Shown here in pieces: positions 46,101 to 58,299 of a stretch of DNA of 64,000 bases; within the stretch, counting starts at the first letter, position 1; each line of letters begins with the position of its first letter. The translations under genes were made by a program, and so were the position numbers. Source of the DNA: Shinisaurus crocodilurus (taxonomy: Eukaryota > Chordata > Lepidosauria > Squamata > Shinisauridae); contig CM037880.1 of NCBI GenBank assembly GCA_021292165.1, positions 185,873,970 to 185,937,969 on the forward strand, read 5' to 3'. The notes beneath the pieces were generated by a model. The model saw only the letters and a program-made list of their open reading frames with translations. It made no database searches and had not been told where the DNA came from.

Positions 46101-49100
46101 GTGTCTATGAGCAAGAGATAAAGGGGGAGGGGGATCCAAGGCCCTGCTCACTGCCAGTTCTCACCATACCAAACCCACTCTAGCATGTGCCCCTCAGGAG
46201 CAGAAAGGATGCTCATTCCTGCTATACAAGTAAGTTTACATTGAGACATTCTCAGGGGATGGAAGGAGCGTTGCTCTTTGCGGATGAGATTTCCCAAGTG
46301 GCCGACTGATGCAGGGAGGGGTCCTCTGCCTGTCTTGAGGCTTTTGGTGCTCCCACACGCCAATGCTGTGGCTTCTGAGTCCTCCCCCTGACAGGGATGG
46401 GCCTGCAGCCATCTTCCCTAACAGCCTAGGCTCCTCCTGGTGTGGTGACAGTGGCTGATCTAGGGTGTTTTCAGTTTCTGGGAGGTCTAGCTCTTCCTCT
46501 GGGAAGGATTCCTCCAGTGGGGGTATGACAATAACCCTTGCAGAAGGGGGGGCTAGGAAAGAAATGGCTGGGGAGGAGAGGTTTAAACTCCCCCTCCCTG
46601 TATATGGTGGCCCTGATCCAGATCAGGGTCTTGCACAGTACTATCAATTAAAGCGTGCGCACACGCACACACCAAGAGGGTCGGCTGCATGCTACATAAT
46701 TAATATAACGTGTGTTTTGACCCTCAGTTTGACACTGAAGGAAAAACACAGGCTTCAGACTGGCAGCATCTTGACTATAAGCCTGAAAGCATCCACCATA
46801 GCTGAATCACTTAACCTTCAATATTCAAGAGATGGCTCTTGCAAACAAAATCTCCGGGAGGTCAATGTAAATACAGTTATGGTACACTAAAGGAAATATG
46901 ACCTTTGTGTGGCCTGCATTTCATGCTCCATCTGATTTGAATCTCTTACCTTTACCTCTTGTGGCGTCGCTCCCAAAGCATAAAATTCAGTTGGATTCTG
47001 GGTCAGGAACTCAAATACATAGGTACTTGAAAACCTGTCTAAGCAACAAAAACTCATACAACAGATGTGGGACAGGGTCAGATCATGCTGTGCTCTTCAT
47101 GCTCACTCCCCACAAAGGAATCACATATGCCTGAAAGTCTGCAGTCAGTAAGGATGAAGCTACAGAAATAACTGATTTGCTGTGCAATCTCATTCACATC
47201 TGCTCAGAAGTCAGTCCAATTGAGTTCAATGCGACTTTCTCCCAGGGAAGTGCCTATAGCAGCCTTCCCCAACCGGGTGCCTTCTAGATGTTTTGGACCT
47301 CAACTCCCACCAGCCCCAGCCAGCATAACCAATGGTCAGGAATGCTGAGAGTAGTCATCCAAAACACCTGGAGGGCATCAGATTGGGCAGAGGATGGTGT
47401 GTAGGATTGCAGCCTTACAATACAATCCTATGCATGTCTACTCAGAAGTGAGCCCTGCTGAGTTCAGTGGGACTTACTTCCAGGTAAGTGTGTGTAGGAT
47501 TGTATCTTAAGAAACTAATTTGAAGGCATAACCAAGATACCACTAATGATGGGTGATTGTTCAAGTATTACATTCAAGAACTGATACAATTTAATCATCA
47601 TCAGCACCAGTTGGCTTTCTTGTTTTTATGTTTCTCCCAGTTACATTACTGGATTGTATCCTATGTTAGTCCTACTCAGAGTAGACCCACTGAAATAAAT
47701 GGGACTTGTTAGATTAATATTGGATCTAACCCACTGTTTTTGGTATATTTTGTTATATTTACAGTAATGCCTTGGATTGCAAGTAACTTGGTTTGAGAGC
47801 GTTTTGCAAGACAAGCAAATTTTAAAAATTTTTTTTTTTCTTTTTAGTTGATATACAAGCGACGTCTTGCAATACAAGTACTGTAGTATGGCTTAAATTA
47901 AAAATCTCTGTACAAATTTTTTTGGGGGGGATTTCATTTTGATATAAGAGTGTTTTGGATTACAAGCACTTGTGTTTTATTTATCCCCCCTCTTGTGTTT
48001 TATTGGACTGTACATCGCTCAGAGTGGCCGGATGTCTGGCCAGATGGGCGATTCATAAATAAAATAAATAAATAAATAAGCACGTTTCCGTAACGAATTA
48101 TGCTCTCAATCCAAGGCATGACTCTATATGGTATTGTGTTTTAAAATTTTGTAAGCCGCCCTGGGAATTTTACTGGAGGGCAAGATAAATTTCTAGAGAA
48201 AGACCTGTGGCAAAGCACTTTAATTCTGATGGCCACAGCCTTTCAGACATAATATTTCCAATAGAACAGCCATCTAACCCGGCAATCCTTGTGTGAAGGA
48301 CCGCCACCGGTCCTTTTCTGCGAGACCAGGAGCTACACGGCTAATTTGACCGCTCAGAGCTCCTGCTCGCACTCCTTGGGTCAAATCAGGTCAACTACAC
48401 TGGAGTGAGGCACCGAGTCAGAACAAAACCACTTCGTAGGCAAAAGTGAAACCAGTTTATTTTCAGTAGTAAACAAGCGAATTAGGTCAGGGAGTGAAAC
48501 TGACAAAGGAAAGTGAAGCTTAATAGCACAGGCAGAACTATCAAACAAAAAAGAACCTATGCTATTCTCAGCTAACATTGAAGAATCTACCCTAGTCTAA
48601 CACTAGTAACTATGACAGACTTATGGTAAAACACCCAGGCGGTCTGCTTGGGGGTTGAGTGTTCGGGTTGGCCTGAGCCAACAACCTATTCCATGCTGCC
48701 TTGCACCTTGTTCCCAACAACACCTGGAAGCCTTGGCTGCTTCTTTTACGCCCTCACTCGCCCGCCCCCCCTCGATCCCCCCAACCCCTCCCTCTGCTGA
48801 CAGGAAAAACTGGTCCTGCCGGCAGGAGGGGTGCTGAGGTTTTTCTGCGCCACCTTGCCCCTGGTTCCTCAAGGGTGCTTGGGGGGGGTTGATTGAGGGT
48901 ACTTGACAGCCCATTGAATCGAATGTAAATGTGTGTCCCAGACTTGGCAGCCTATTAAGGGTGCTTGGCGAAGACTATTTGGATCTGGATGCAAATGTGC
49001 GTCCGGGACTGAACTCTCCCTGCCCTGGGCAGAGATTATGCAGGTGACTGGGGGTGGGGGGCAAAGTGTGTGTTCCGTCATGCTTTCTATCCACACCTTG

Positions 49101-52100
49101 AAACAAGGAAAAACTTTTCGATTTATAAAGTGGACATATTGCCTCCAAATGACCTAAATTTGGAGGATAATACCACCTCCTGTACTTCTCCTGCAGTCTG
49201 AGAATTCCATTCACAACATTAATGTTCTGTAACTGTCATCCTGAGTGCCTTAGTTTCAGCTCTTGTAACAACAGTCACTGATGAAGGCGGAAGCTGAAAC
49301 GTTTGATAGAAATTAAAGAATATATATTTATCCCTGTTTTGCCAATTGCTTATCCTAAATTCTTATTGCACTTGGTTGCATCCCTCTGGGATCCAGGTTT
49401 TCTTGATTTCAGTGCTGTTAAGTTGCTTTTCCTATAATGGTATATATCTCATGGAATAGGTATTTGTGCTAATGAATGTTGATTCTTGGTTTTCATTGGT
49501 CATCATTAAGTCCATAAGTAAGAGTACAACTACTGAGAAGGCCCAAATCCTTTTAGCTAACCTAAGATGACCAAGGAACCTAACAAAGGGCCGGCATACT
49601 TCTTAGTGCTGTGCCAAAAAAAATATCTGACATTTCTTCCCACCGTTCTTATTCAATCTGATAGGAATAAATTGCTTTCAAAAAGAAACTCAGTGGTGAA
49701 GAAAATTTTAGAGGAATTCTCATGGGTTGAGGTGGGTTTCTAACACTCACCTTACTTAGGAGATGGCCAAGGAGTGTGTGTAAGTGTCCTGTTTTTCATT
49801 GTACAGTATCTCCCTGGCAGCCTGTAGCCTCCTCAGCTTCCCACACTTCAATTAAAGCCCAGGGGAAGACATCAAGAGGTAAGTCCTCCAGGGAGGCTGC
49901 TGTGACTCCGGTCAGTGGGGCTCCTCATCCATGGCAGCCTTTACTCTGAGCTTTATAGGAGCTGTCCATGGTGTTCCATGTTGGTGAACCTATTTTGGGG
50001 GTGGCATACAGCACCATGGATAGCTCCTATAAAGCTCAGAGTAAAGGCTGCAATGGGTAAGGCGCCGCACTGACACAGGAGTCACCCGCCTCCTCCCATG
50101 GGCCTTTTTCCGATCAGGAAGCACAGGCAGCCTGGGAGGCTGCAGAGCAATGGATAGATGCATTTTAGGAAGAAAATGCTTACATAACACCCTTGGATGC
50201 ATCACAGTGATTAAGTCATCTCAAAAAACACCAGAAAGTAGTCTATATGGTGTATACCTTTCCCCCTACACTAATCTGTATAAGAAAAACTTAATTTGTG
50301 ACCTTCATCCTAACCTATTCATGTCCTTTAAAAAGACTATAGTCAGTCTCTGTTTTCATCTTTATTTTGGTACCAACCACTGGATTTAGCCAAACAGAGA
50401 TGCATGTTTCTGTTTGATTGCAAACAACTAAAATTCTGTCTTATTACTTGAAACAAACGAACAAAAAACAAATGGCTGCTCTGTATGACTATCAAAATGC
50501 TAGGGGTTACCAAAGTGCTCCTTAGGAATGAATCTATTTTCAAGTCTCTTGTGCAGTTCCTGTGGGAGTCATATGTTTGCCTATCCAGTTATCTTCCAAA
50601 GAGGAGTCTTCCAGAACATGACACCTCCCAGCTCTCAACCTCACCCCCAACTTGGTTGTAACTTTAGACTAGCCCTGGACCTGGTCTAAATTCATTCCCT
50701 CCCAGTGGGAGGGTAATATTTTTTTAGAGAAAGAGCAGTTAATACCTCTGCTTCCTTTCTGTCCTGTCAGCAGGGCATTGGACTTTCTGACCTCAGAGCA
50801 CTCTGACGCCATCTATAGGATTGTCCTGTTCATCATAATGAAAAAGGAGCTGTCAACTGAATCATCCTAATTCTCTCAGTGCCCATGAAGAAAAAAAGCT
50901 TACTTAGATAGAATCATAGAATCATAGAAAAGTAGAGTTGGAAGGGGCCTACAGGCCATCGAGTCCAACCCCCTGCTCAATGCAGGAATCCAGGTCACAG
51001 CATCCCTGACAGATGGCTGTCCAGCTGCACCTTGAATGCCTCCAGAGTGGGAGAGCCCACCACCTCCCTAGGATAGTTGGTTCCATTGTCTTATTGCTCT
51101 GACAGTCAGGAATTTTTTCCTGATGTTTAGGTGGAGTCTAGGTTTCCACCAAGATCCAAGATAGTTGGGTGGGTTTTTTGTTGAAAGCACAGTAGAAAGG
51201 CAAATTAGGTTTATCTATCTTGTACCATGTATTTCTAATGGAGAAAAAGTCATATGAAAGCCCCTTGTAACAATTTCCAGGAGGGTAGGTGTGTTACACA
51301 AATAACAATAAGGAGTCTTGTGGTACCTTAAAAGCTAACATATTTATTATGGCGTAATTTTTCATGGACTACAGCCCCCCTCATGAGATGCATGAAGTGT
51401 TATGTTGAGTTACAAGTATATAGACACACATGGTTTATGCAGGTTGGGGAGATTGTATACTGTGGGGTCAGAGGGAAAATAAATGTAGAAAATACAGACA
51501 GTGATAATGACCTTATTAACAGTGTCCATTCACAAAACACTTGCATAATAACACAGACATCCTTGCATTGGTGAGTGGAAAGGGTTTTTGTTGTTGTTTT
51601 ATTACACTACATGTGTTATTCAGCTCACCAATGCAAGGATGCCTGTGTCATCACCCAACAACAGTTTTTAAGTCCTCACTCAACAATTACTGTTAATAAG
51701 TGAAAGTAAAGAGGCTCAGATCTCTCCAGAACGCTTGGGGTTACTCAAAATCACAATAATAGAAGCTCTGTCTCTGTTAGAATGTATATCGCAGATCAGA
51801 AAGGTTACCACCAAGTCCAAGAGGTCACCAGCTTGGTTAATGACCAGTATCAAGGAAGCTGTTAGGAAAAAGAAGAAGGCTTCCTTCAGAAAATGAAAAT
51901 ATTGCTCAAAGGGAGCTGGATCTTGACTGCATAAATGCAGCTGGGCATACACTGCATACTCCAATTTTCCTTCCATCTCGTCAGCAGAGAACTGGGCAAT
52001 GATGGCTGTCAGAAAGACCTGAGCGAGAGACAATTTCCAGAGAGGGTGAGGCTGAAACAAGTCTTCATTCCTCTAGTGCTCCGGGTGCTGAGGTCCCTGA

Positions 52101-55100
52101 ATGCCTTGGTTAGGAGAACTGAAGCCTCCCACTTACTCTCCTTCCTCATTGGAAACACTAGTGATCTGACTTAACTTCACATAAGTGAAAGAAGATCCCA
52201 GGTGGCTGGGTATGAGAAAGAAAAACAGAATCCATGTTCACAATTACTCCTAGTGGCATGAGGTGTATGTGAGTCGGTGGGGTGGGGTGGCGGGGTGGAG
52301 AGACATCAAAGATTCTTAGATACATAAGAAATGATAAAAAGCAACAATTTAAGAGAAACCTTTCACCTTGTCAGATATTTTTGCTAAGTTTTAGTCAAGC
52401 AATTAATTTTGCAGATTTACCAGCAACACTAATTACTGTCTAAATTAAAATTCTGTAAGAACAGGAGACTGGAAAGGTGAAAGATACTAATATAGTCTCT
52501 TTCATTTCAGCCTACAAGGAAAAGATGAAGGAGCTGTCGATGCTCTCTTTGATCTGCTCCTGTTTCTACCCTGAACCTCGCAACATCAATATATACACAT
52601 ATGATGGTAAGTAACTTTCAGTGGATATTGTTTTGCCAAGTAGAGAGTTGTTTGGGCTGCCTTAGAAAATGGCACATTTTGCTCTCTTACATACTAATTG
52701 CTATTTAGTCAGTGATCTGATTATTTAACAGTTGTTCCTGCCTATTAAATTTAATTGCCTTACAATTTATCACAAATGATGTTTGATCTTATTACCATCC
52801 TGATATTTGTTAACCACAAATTTAAACTGAAATATATTAATATTTATTTTTCAATATATATAAATAGTAATACACACTGGGTTCCATTCAGCTTGGCAGG
52901 CCTCAGGTTGTACAGGCGACAGCTTTATTTAAAAATATTTTAATTCATTGCAAAAACTCCACTATTCTCATTATTTCCAAGTTTACATACATGATACAAC
53001 TTTTGTGGATGATAACAGCGGACAAAACACATTTTTAATACCAACTTTCCAGTGTGTTATCTTCTCATACTAGGCTTCTTAAAAATGTAGACTTAATGCA
53101 TGTATTAAAAAAAAAAAGTACTATGATGGGGATATATTAGGACAGCAGAAAGCGCAATATAAGCTGCCATTCCAATCAGAGGCTGCTATTACTCTTTTGG
53201 CCTGTACAAGAGGATCTCACATCTATATCAAGATGTGATATCAAGACCTATATCAAGGAACTCACATCCAGTTTAACATATGCCCAGTTTCCTGCCCTCA
53301 TTACAGATACTCCATTGCTCCACCATACATTCACCTCTCCTTAAGTTTCCTAAACAGAACATCACTGCAGTCTAGATCATTAAACTCTATAGCCAAGATC
53401 CAAAGAGCTACCATAGACCTTATACCCTTGGTTTACTTCATTTCTGTAATAACAAGTGTCTCCTCTCCACTTTGCCGACTAAGGGCACAATCCAATGAGG
53501 CTGCCCTTAGCCCTCCGAACTCGGAGGATTACAGACATCCTATGCGTGGAAGGAGAAGCATGGAGGCGAAGGTCTCCCCCATGCTCCTCCCGCCATGCAA
53601 AATATTTATATGGCCGATTACGGCCGTCTAAGTGTTCGGCCTCAGAGTAGAAGGGAAGGAGTGCCAGGCGCCACCAGGATACTTAGTGTGCTGGCAGAGC
53701 CTTTCTCCTCCCCTCCCTTCCCCCAAAAGCCCATCTCCAAGGTCGCTGTTGTGAATTCGGAACCGCAGCCGGCATGGTTCTTTCCATACCAGCTGTGCAG
53801 GTGGGGGGAGGGTGCTCCGAGTTCAGAGTCCGAGTTTCAACCTTGGAGCAAGTTTCCAAGGTCAGAGCTGGGACCCTGGAAAATCCTATGGCTGTCTAGA
53901 CTCTGTCTAGCAACCATAAGGTTGTGCTGCCCAAGCATCAACCAATAAAACTGCATTATTTTATTTGAGGTGTCACCCCATCCACTAGTACCATATAGCA
54001 CATTTTCTCTAACACTTGCTTACACAATGCGAGAAGCCACATGCATGCATTCCCCTTTCATTAATATCAATTATGGGCACAATGTTTGGTTTAGATATTT
54101 TAACTTTACCTTCACAGATATGGAAGTTAAACAGATCAACAAACGTGCCTCTGGCCAAGCTTTTGAACTGATCTTAAAGCCACCTTCTCCAGTCTCAGAA
54201 GCACCGCGAACTTTAGCCTCTCCAAAGAAGAAAGATTTGTCCCTTGAGGAGATCCAGAAAAAGCTGGAAGCTGCAGAGGAAAGGAGAAAGGTATTCAACC
54301 ACTTATTTTAGGCGCAAAAATAGGAGGAGTGTGAGTATGTGTGAGTGCTGGGGAGGAATCCACTCAAATTAATATTCTTCCAATCAACATTCTTAGCACT
54401 GAACATTATAATGTACCACTTACAAGCTATACACTGCATGTTCTATTGAGTGGAAATTAAGAAAGATGTAATTCATCATTTTTCCAAACATTTAACTTCG
54501 TGAATGTTCAATGTTGAATCTAGGGGCTGTTTCTGATGTCACTTCATTTACAGACATAGCTGAGCACATGAGTGTTTCAAGGCTGAGATATACACCCAAC
54601 CAATCAGTTTCTGTACTTTTTCTGACATGCATCTCTAGAGCGAAAAAGGTATATGATTGCCATATGCATGTACCTTAAGATTATATCTTTTTCTTTGCCT
54701 TTAACTGGGCAAGCGTATTCAGGATAACCCTAGCTATTTATCATTTTCCAAAAGGTTTTAGCCCATACACTTTTGTTTCATTCTCCCTCTCCTGTCCTTC
54801 CTAAATGTTTTCATCACCCACTGCTGGAAATATTTAAGTTAAGAAATCCCCATGGCAGCTAACACTACTGTGCATCAGAAAAATGGGCCTTAACTTTCTT
54901 GCTGCTAATGCATACAAACCTACCCGATTGTTGGAAAGATTAGAAATTGAAGATTGTTCTATACCCAACATTACACAAATGGAGTTCCACTCGCACAATG
55001 GAACTTTCCTTTCCTCCCCCTGTAGCCCTCCATAGCTCTGGAGTAGATCTGGGGAGGCACAGGGGCAGCAAAAGGGTGTGTGTGTTCTATTAGCACAGTA

Positions 55101-58100
55101 TAACAGTGCCTCCCAGTCCCATCTCAGACAGATGCCCCAGAAGAATACCATGGTCGATGGTATCAGAAGCTGCTGAGGGGTCCAGCAGAACCAACAGGGA
55201 CACACACACCCTGTCCAGTTCCCACTGTAGATTGTCCACCAAGGCAACCAAAGCAGTCTCTGTCACATAACCAAGCCTGAAGCCAGATTGAAATGGATTT
55301 TAATAATCCGTCTCATCCAGAAATCCCTAGACCTGAGAAGCCACCACACACTCCCGCACCTTGCCCAAGAATGGAATATTGGAGACCATCTGGAAATTAT
55401 GCAATGCAGTGGGGTTGAGGAAGGTGTTTTGTTTTTTTTAACAAATGTCATATCACTGCCTCTTTTAGGCAAGATGGAATCACACCTTGCTGTAAAGAGG
55501 CGTTCCCCGCTACCCTTACTGACTCAGTAAGCCAGGAAAGGCAAGGGTCCAGCACACAAGTGGTAGACCGCACTTCTCCAAGGATCCTGTCCACATCTTC
55601 GGGCTGTACAAATTGAAAGGTATCCACTGTAACTGGACAAAGCAGAAGCCAGAATTACATCCACCAAGCCTATTCTCAACTATGGCATCCAAGTTGGCAT
55701 GGATACAATTGATTTTATCTGCAAAGTGTCCAAACCCTTAAGTGTGGTTAATCTTAACTATAGTTAGATGAAACAAGCCAGCTTTATAAACTATGGTTTG
55801 AAGTTGGCTTGTTTCAAACAAAGCGTAGTTAAGATTAACCACCACTTGTCGGGATCAGACAAAATGGCAAGCTATGTCATAATCAAAAGGGAGGGGAAGA
55901 GCATGTGAGACCAGGGCTAATCCTAACTCGAACCAGCTCACTATTAAGTCTATAATAGGCAGCAGCAGTAAGAATACCAAAACTATGATCTCTGATAGAC
56001 TCGTGGTTTATTGTGCTAGAAATCTATTTCTAGGATGCCATACTACTTTTGGTTTTCATGTTATTTTGTAGGGTTGGTCCCATCTTGAAGGCTGGCTTTG
56101 CTATCAGGCAACTATGGTGGTGCTGTGCCATAGTGTGGCATTTTGCCACCCCGCTCACTTTTCAAGTATCTGAATGATAAAAAATAACTCCAAATCCAAA
56201 ATTATAGTCCCTAATGCAGCAAGAAACTGGCCCATAGCTTAATGTCAATGGAAAGCAGAATTAATGGGATGATGCCTGCCTAATCACTGGGCTGAAAACA
56301 CTTAGCTATTACACCAGCTTCCAAGGTTTTAAAAGGCAAGATTGTGTTGCACAGTAGGATCTTCCATAATCAGCACATTAATATGAAAATTATATTCCAA
56401 AGGGATGCATATTCCTAGTAGGGTTTTTGGATTATGGTACAGAAATTAGATGTGATCCTGTTAATGGCTTTGAATTTGCGTGAAATGTAATTGGACAAGT
56501 CCCTGCTGTTTAACATCCCATAGAATGGAGGATAATGATCACCCCTTTAAACATTCATGCTGTCATCTATTCACTGAAAGCCATGTGCCGTTTACCGGTT
56601 AATGTCATTTACCATAATGATGATGTGCAAAAGAGGCTCCCACACAGTTACGGCCAAAGTCTTCTCCGGTACGGGAGAGGGGCAATATCATTCAATTTCC
56701 TTTTCTAATCTGTAAATGCTGAAGCTAAACAAACCAACATCTTAGAACAAGGCAGTGTGGGGTGGGGGATTTCTGCTCCCTCCTTAGCTGCAAGCTTTAA
56801 AACAGGGGTGTTGAACCTCTTTCAACCTGGGGGCTAAATTCATTGGATCTCAGATTGAGTATAGCAGGAGGGAATTCCCTCCAGGGGGATTCCCTCTGGG
56901 GCTGGGAGGTCAAGCACCACCCGCTGGAGGAATGCGAGGAGGATCCATGGGCTGGGTTGGGGAACCCGGTGGACTGGATTCAGACTGTAGACTAGGAGTT
57001 ATGAACCCCTGATCTAGCTGAAGAAGAGTTTTGTCAAACTCAAAAACCAACTCACTACTTTATGACTTTCAGTTGGTCATAATAAAGACATTATGCTACT
57101 GCTAAACTATCCAAGGTTAATATACATATTCCAACTCTTTGGTTAAGAAAAATAACTTTCTGTAACTCCATGGTTTGAAGTCAGATTTTTAAACAAAATT
57201 AACAAAACAAAACAACCACCCATCCCCAGCCACCCAAAACACTGAGGCATGCTAAAGTCTTAACTTCCTGAGCCCATTTTAAGGGAATGATAACTTCCAA
57301 GACTATTTGCAGTCAAAAAAACAAACATGCTATTAAAATAGCTTGTGCTAAATATAAATGCACAGCTGCCTACCAAGTTGCAGTTTTAAAAACTGCCCAG
57401 AAAATTCCCCTACAATTCCATATAAAATGTAAATAAAAATATAATGGCAGAATATTTGGGAGAGCTTTCATTGGTAACAATATTATTCAGGGATCCATAT
57501 TTCTCCAATATTCTCAAAAAATCTCAATTGCTCCTTTGGGGCCTTTCATACATCACATGCAAATACAGTAATGCCTTGGACTGAGAGCATAATTCATTCC
57601 GGATATGTGCTTGTAATCCAAAACACTCTTATATCAAAGTGAGTCTCTGGCAGGTGTGAGTGGGGCCAATTTCGGCCCGCTACGCCCGCTCGAGGCGAGC
57701 GGTTACATCCCTACCTTGTCTTGCAAGACCTTGCTTGTTTATCAAGTCAAAAAAAATTTTAAACATTTGCTTGTCTTGCAAAACGCTCTCAGACCAAGTT
57801 ACTTGCAATCCAAGGTATTACTGTACATGAAAATCTCCATTAATAGAATTGGGGCTGGCTTTGTACCTAAGAAAACATGGCATTTGCTGACCTTTCATCT
57901 GGTTTTTAATATGACATAGAAGGTGTCTACATTCATTCTTTTCAGTCCTAATTTAGATTGATAAAATGAATATTGATATAACCCAAAATGAACATAACCC
58001 AAAATAGTTTGGATCCCAGTATTTTAAGTTACACCAAACAATAGACAAGTTTGCAAGAAAGTGAAGGGCATTTCTAGTTTGACCAGATGCAAAGGAGACC

Positions 58101-58252
58101 GGGGCTTCTGTGTCTTTAAAGAACGTTCCCCAACCTGGTGCCCTCCAGATGTGTTTGACTACAGCTCCCATCATCCCCAGTCAGGGTGCTTCAGTAGGTG
58201 TGTTCAACAGAGAATCTGGATGGCTACAGCTCATCATGCAATGGTGTGATGG

Positions 58253-58299
<47 letters not shown>

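Noticed and set aside
45363..46229. Complete cryptic exon in STMN2 intron 1
   Set aside because: The acceptor is good, but the first strong donor (CAAGTAAGT near 46229) is over 850 bases away, so I report only the acceptor and UG tract.
49278..49300. Hammerhead-ribozyme-like core (CTGATGA, then GAAAC 11 bases later) in a retroelement-like region
   Set aside because: Stem II would have only about two base pairs, and I cannot find convincing stems I and III around it. Structure modelling would be needed before calling a ribozyme.
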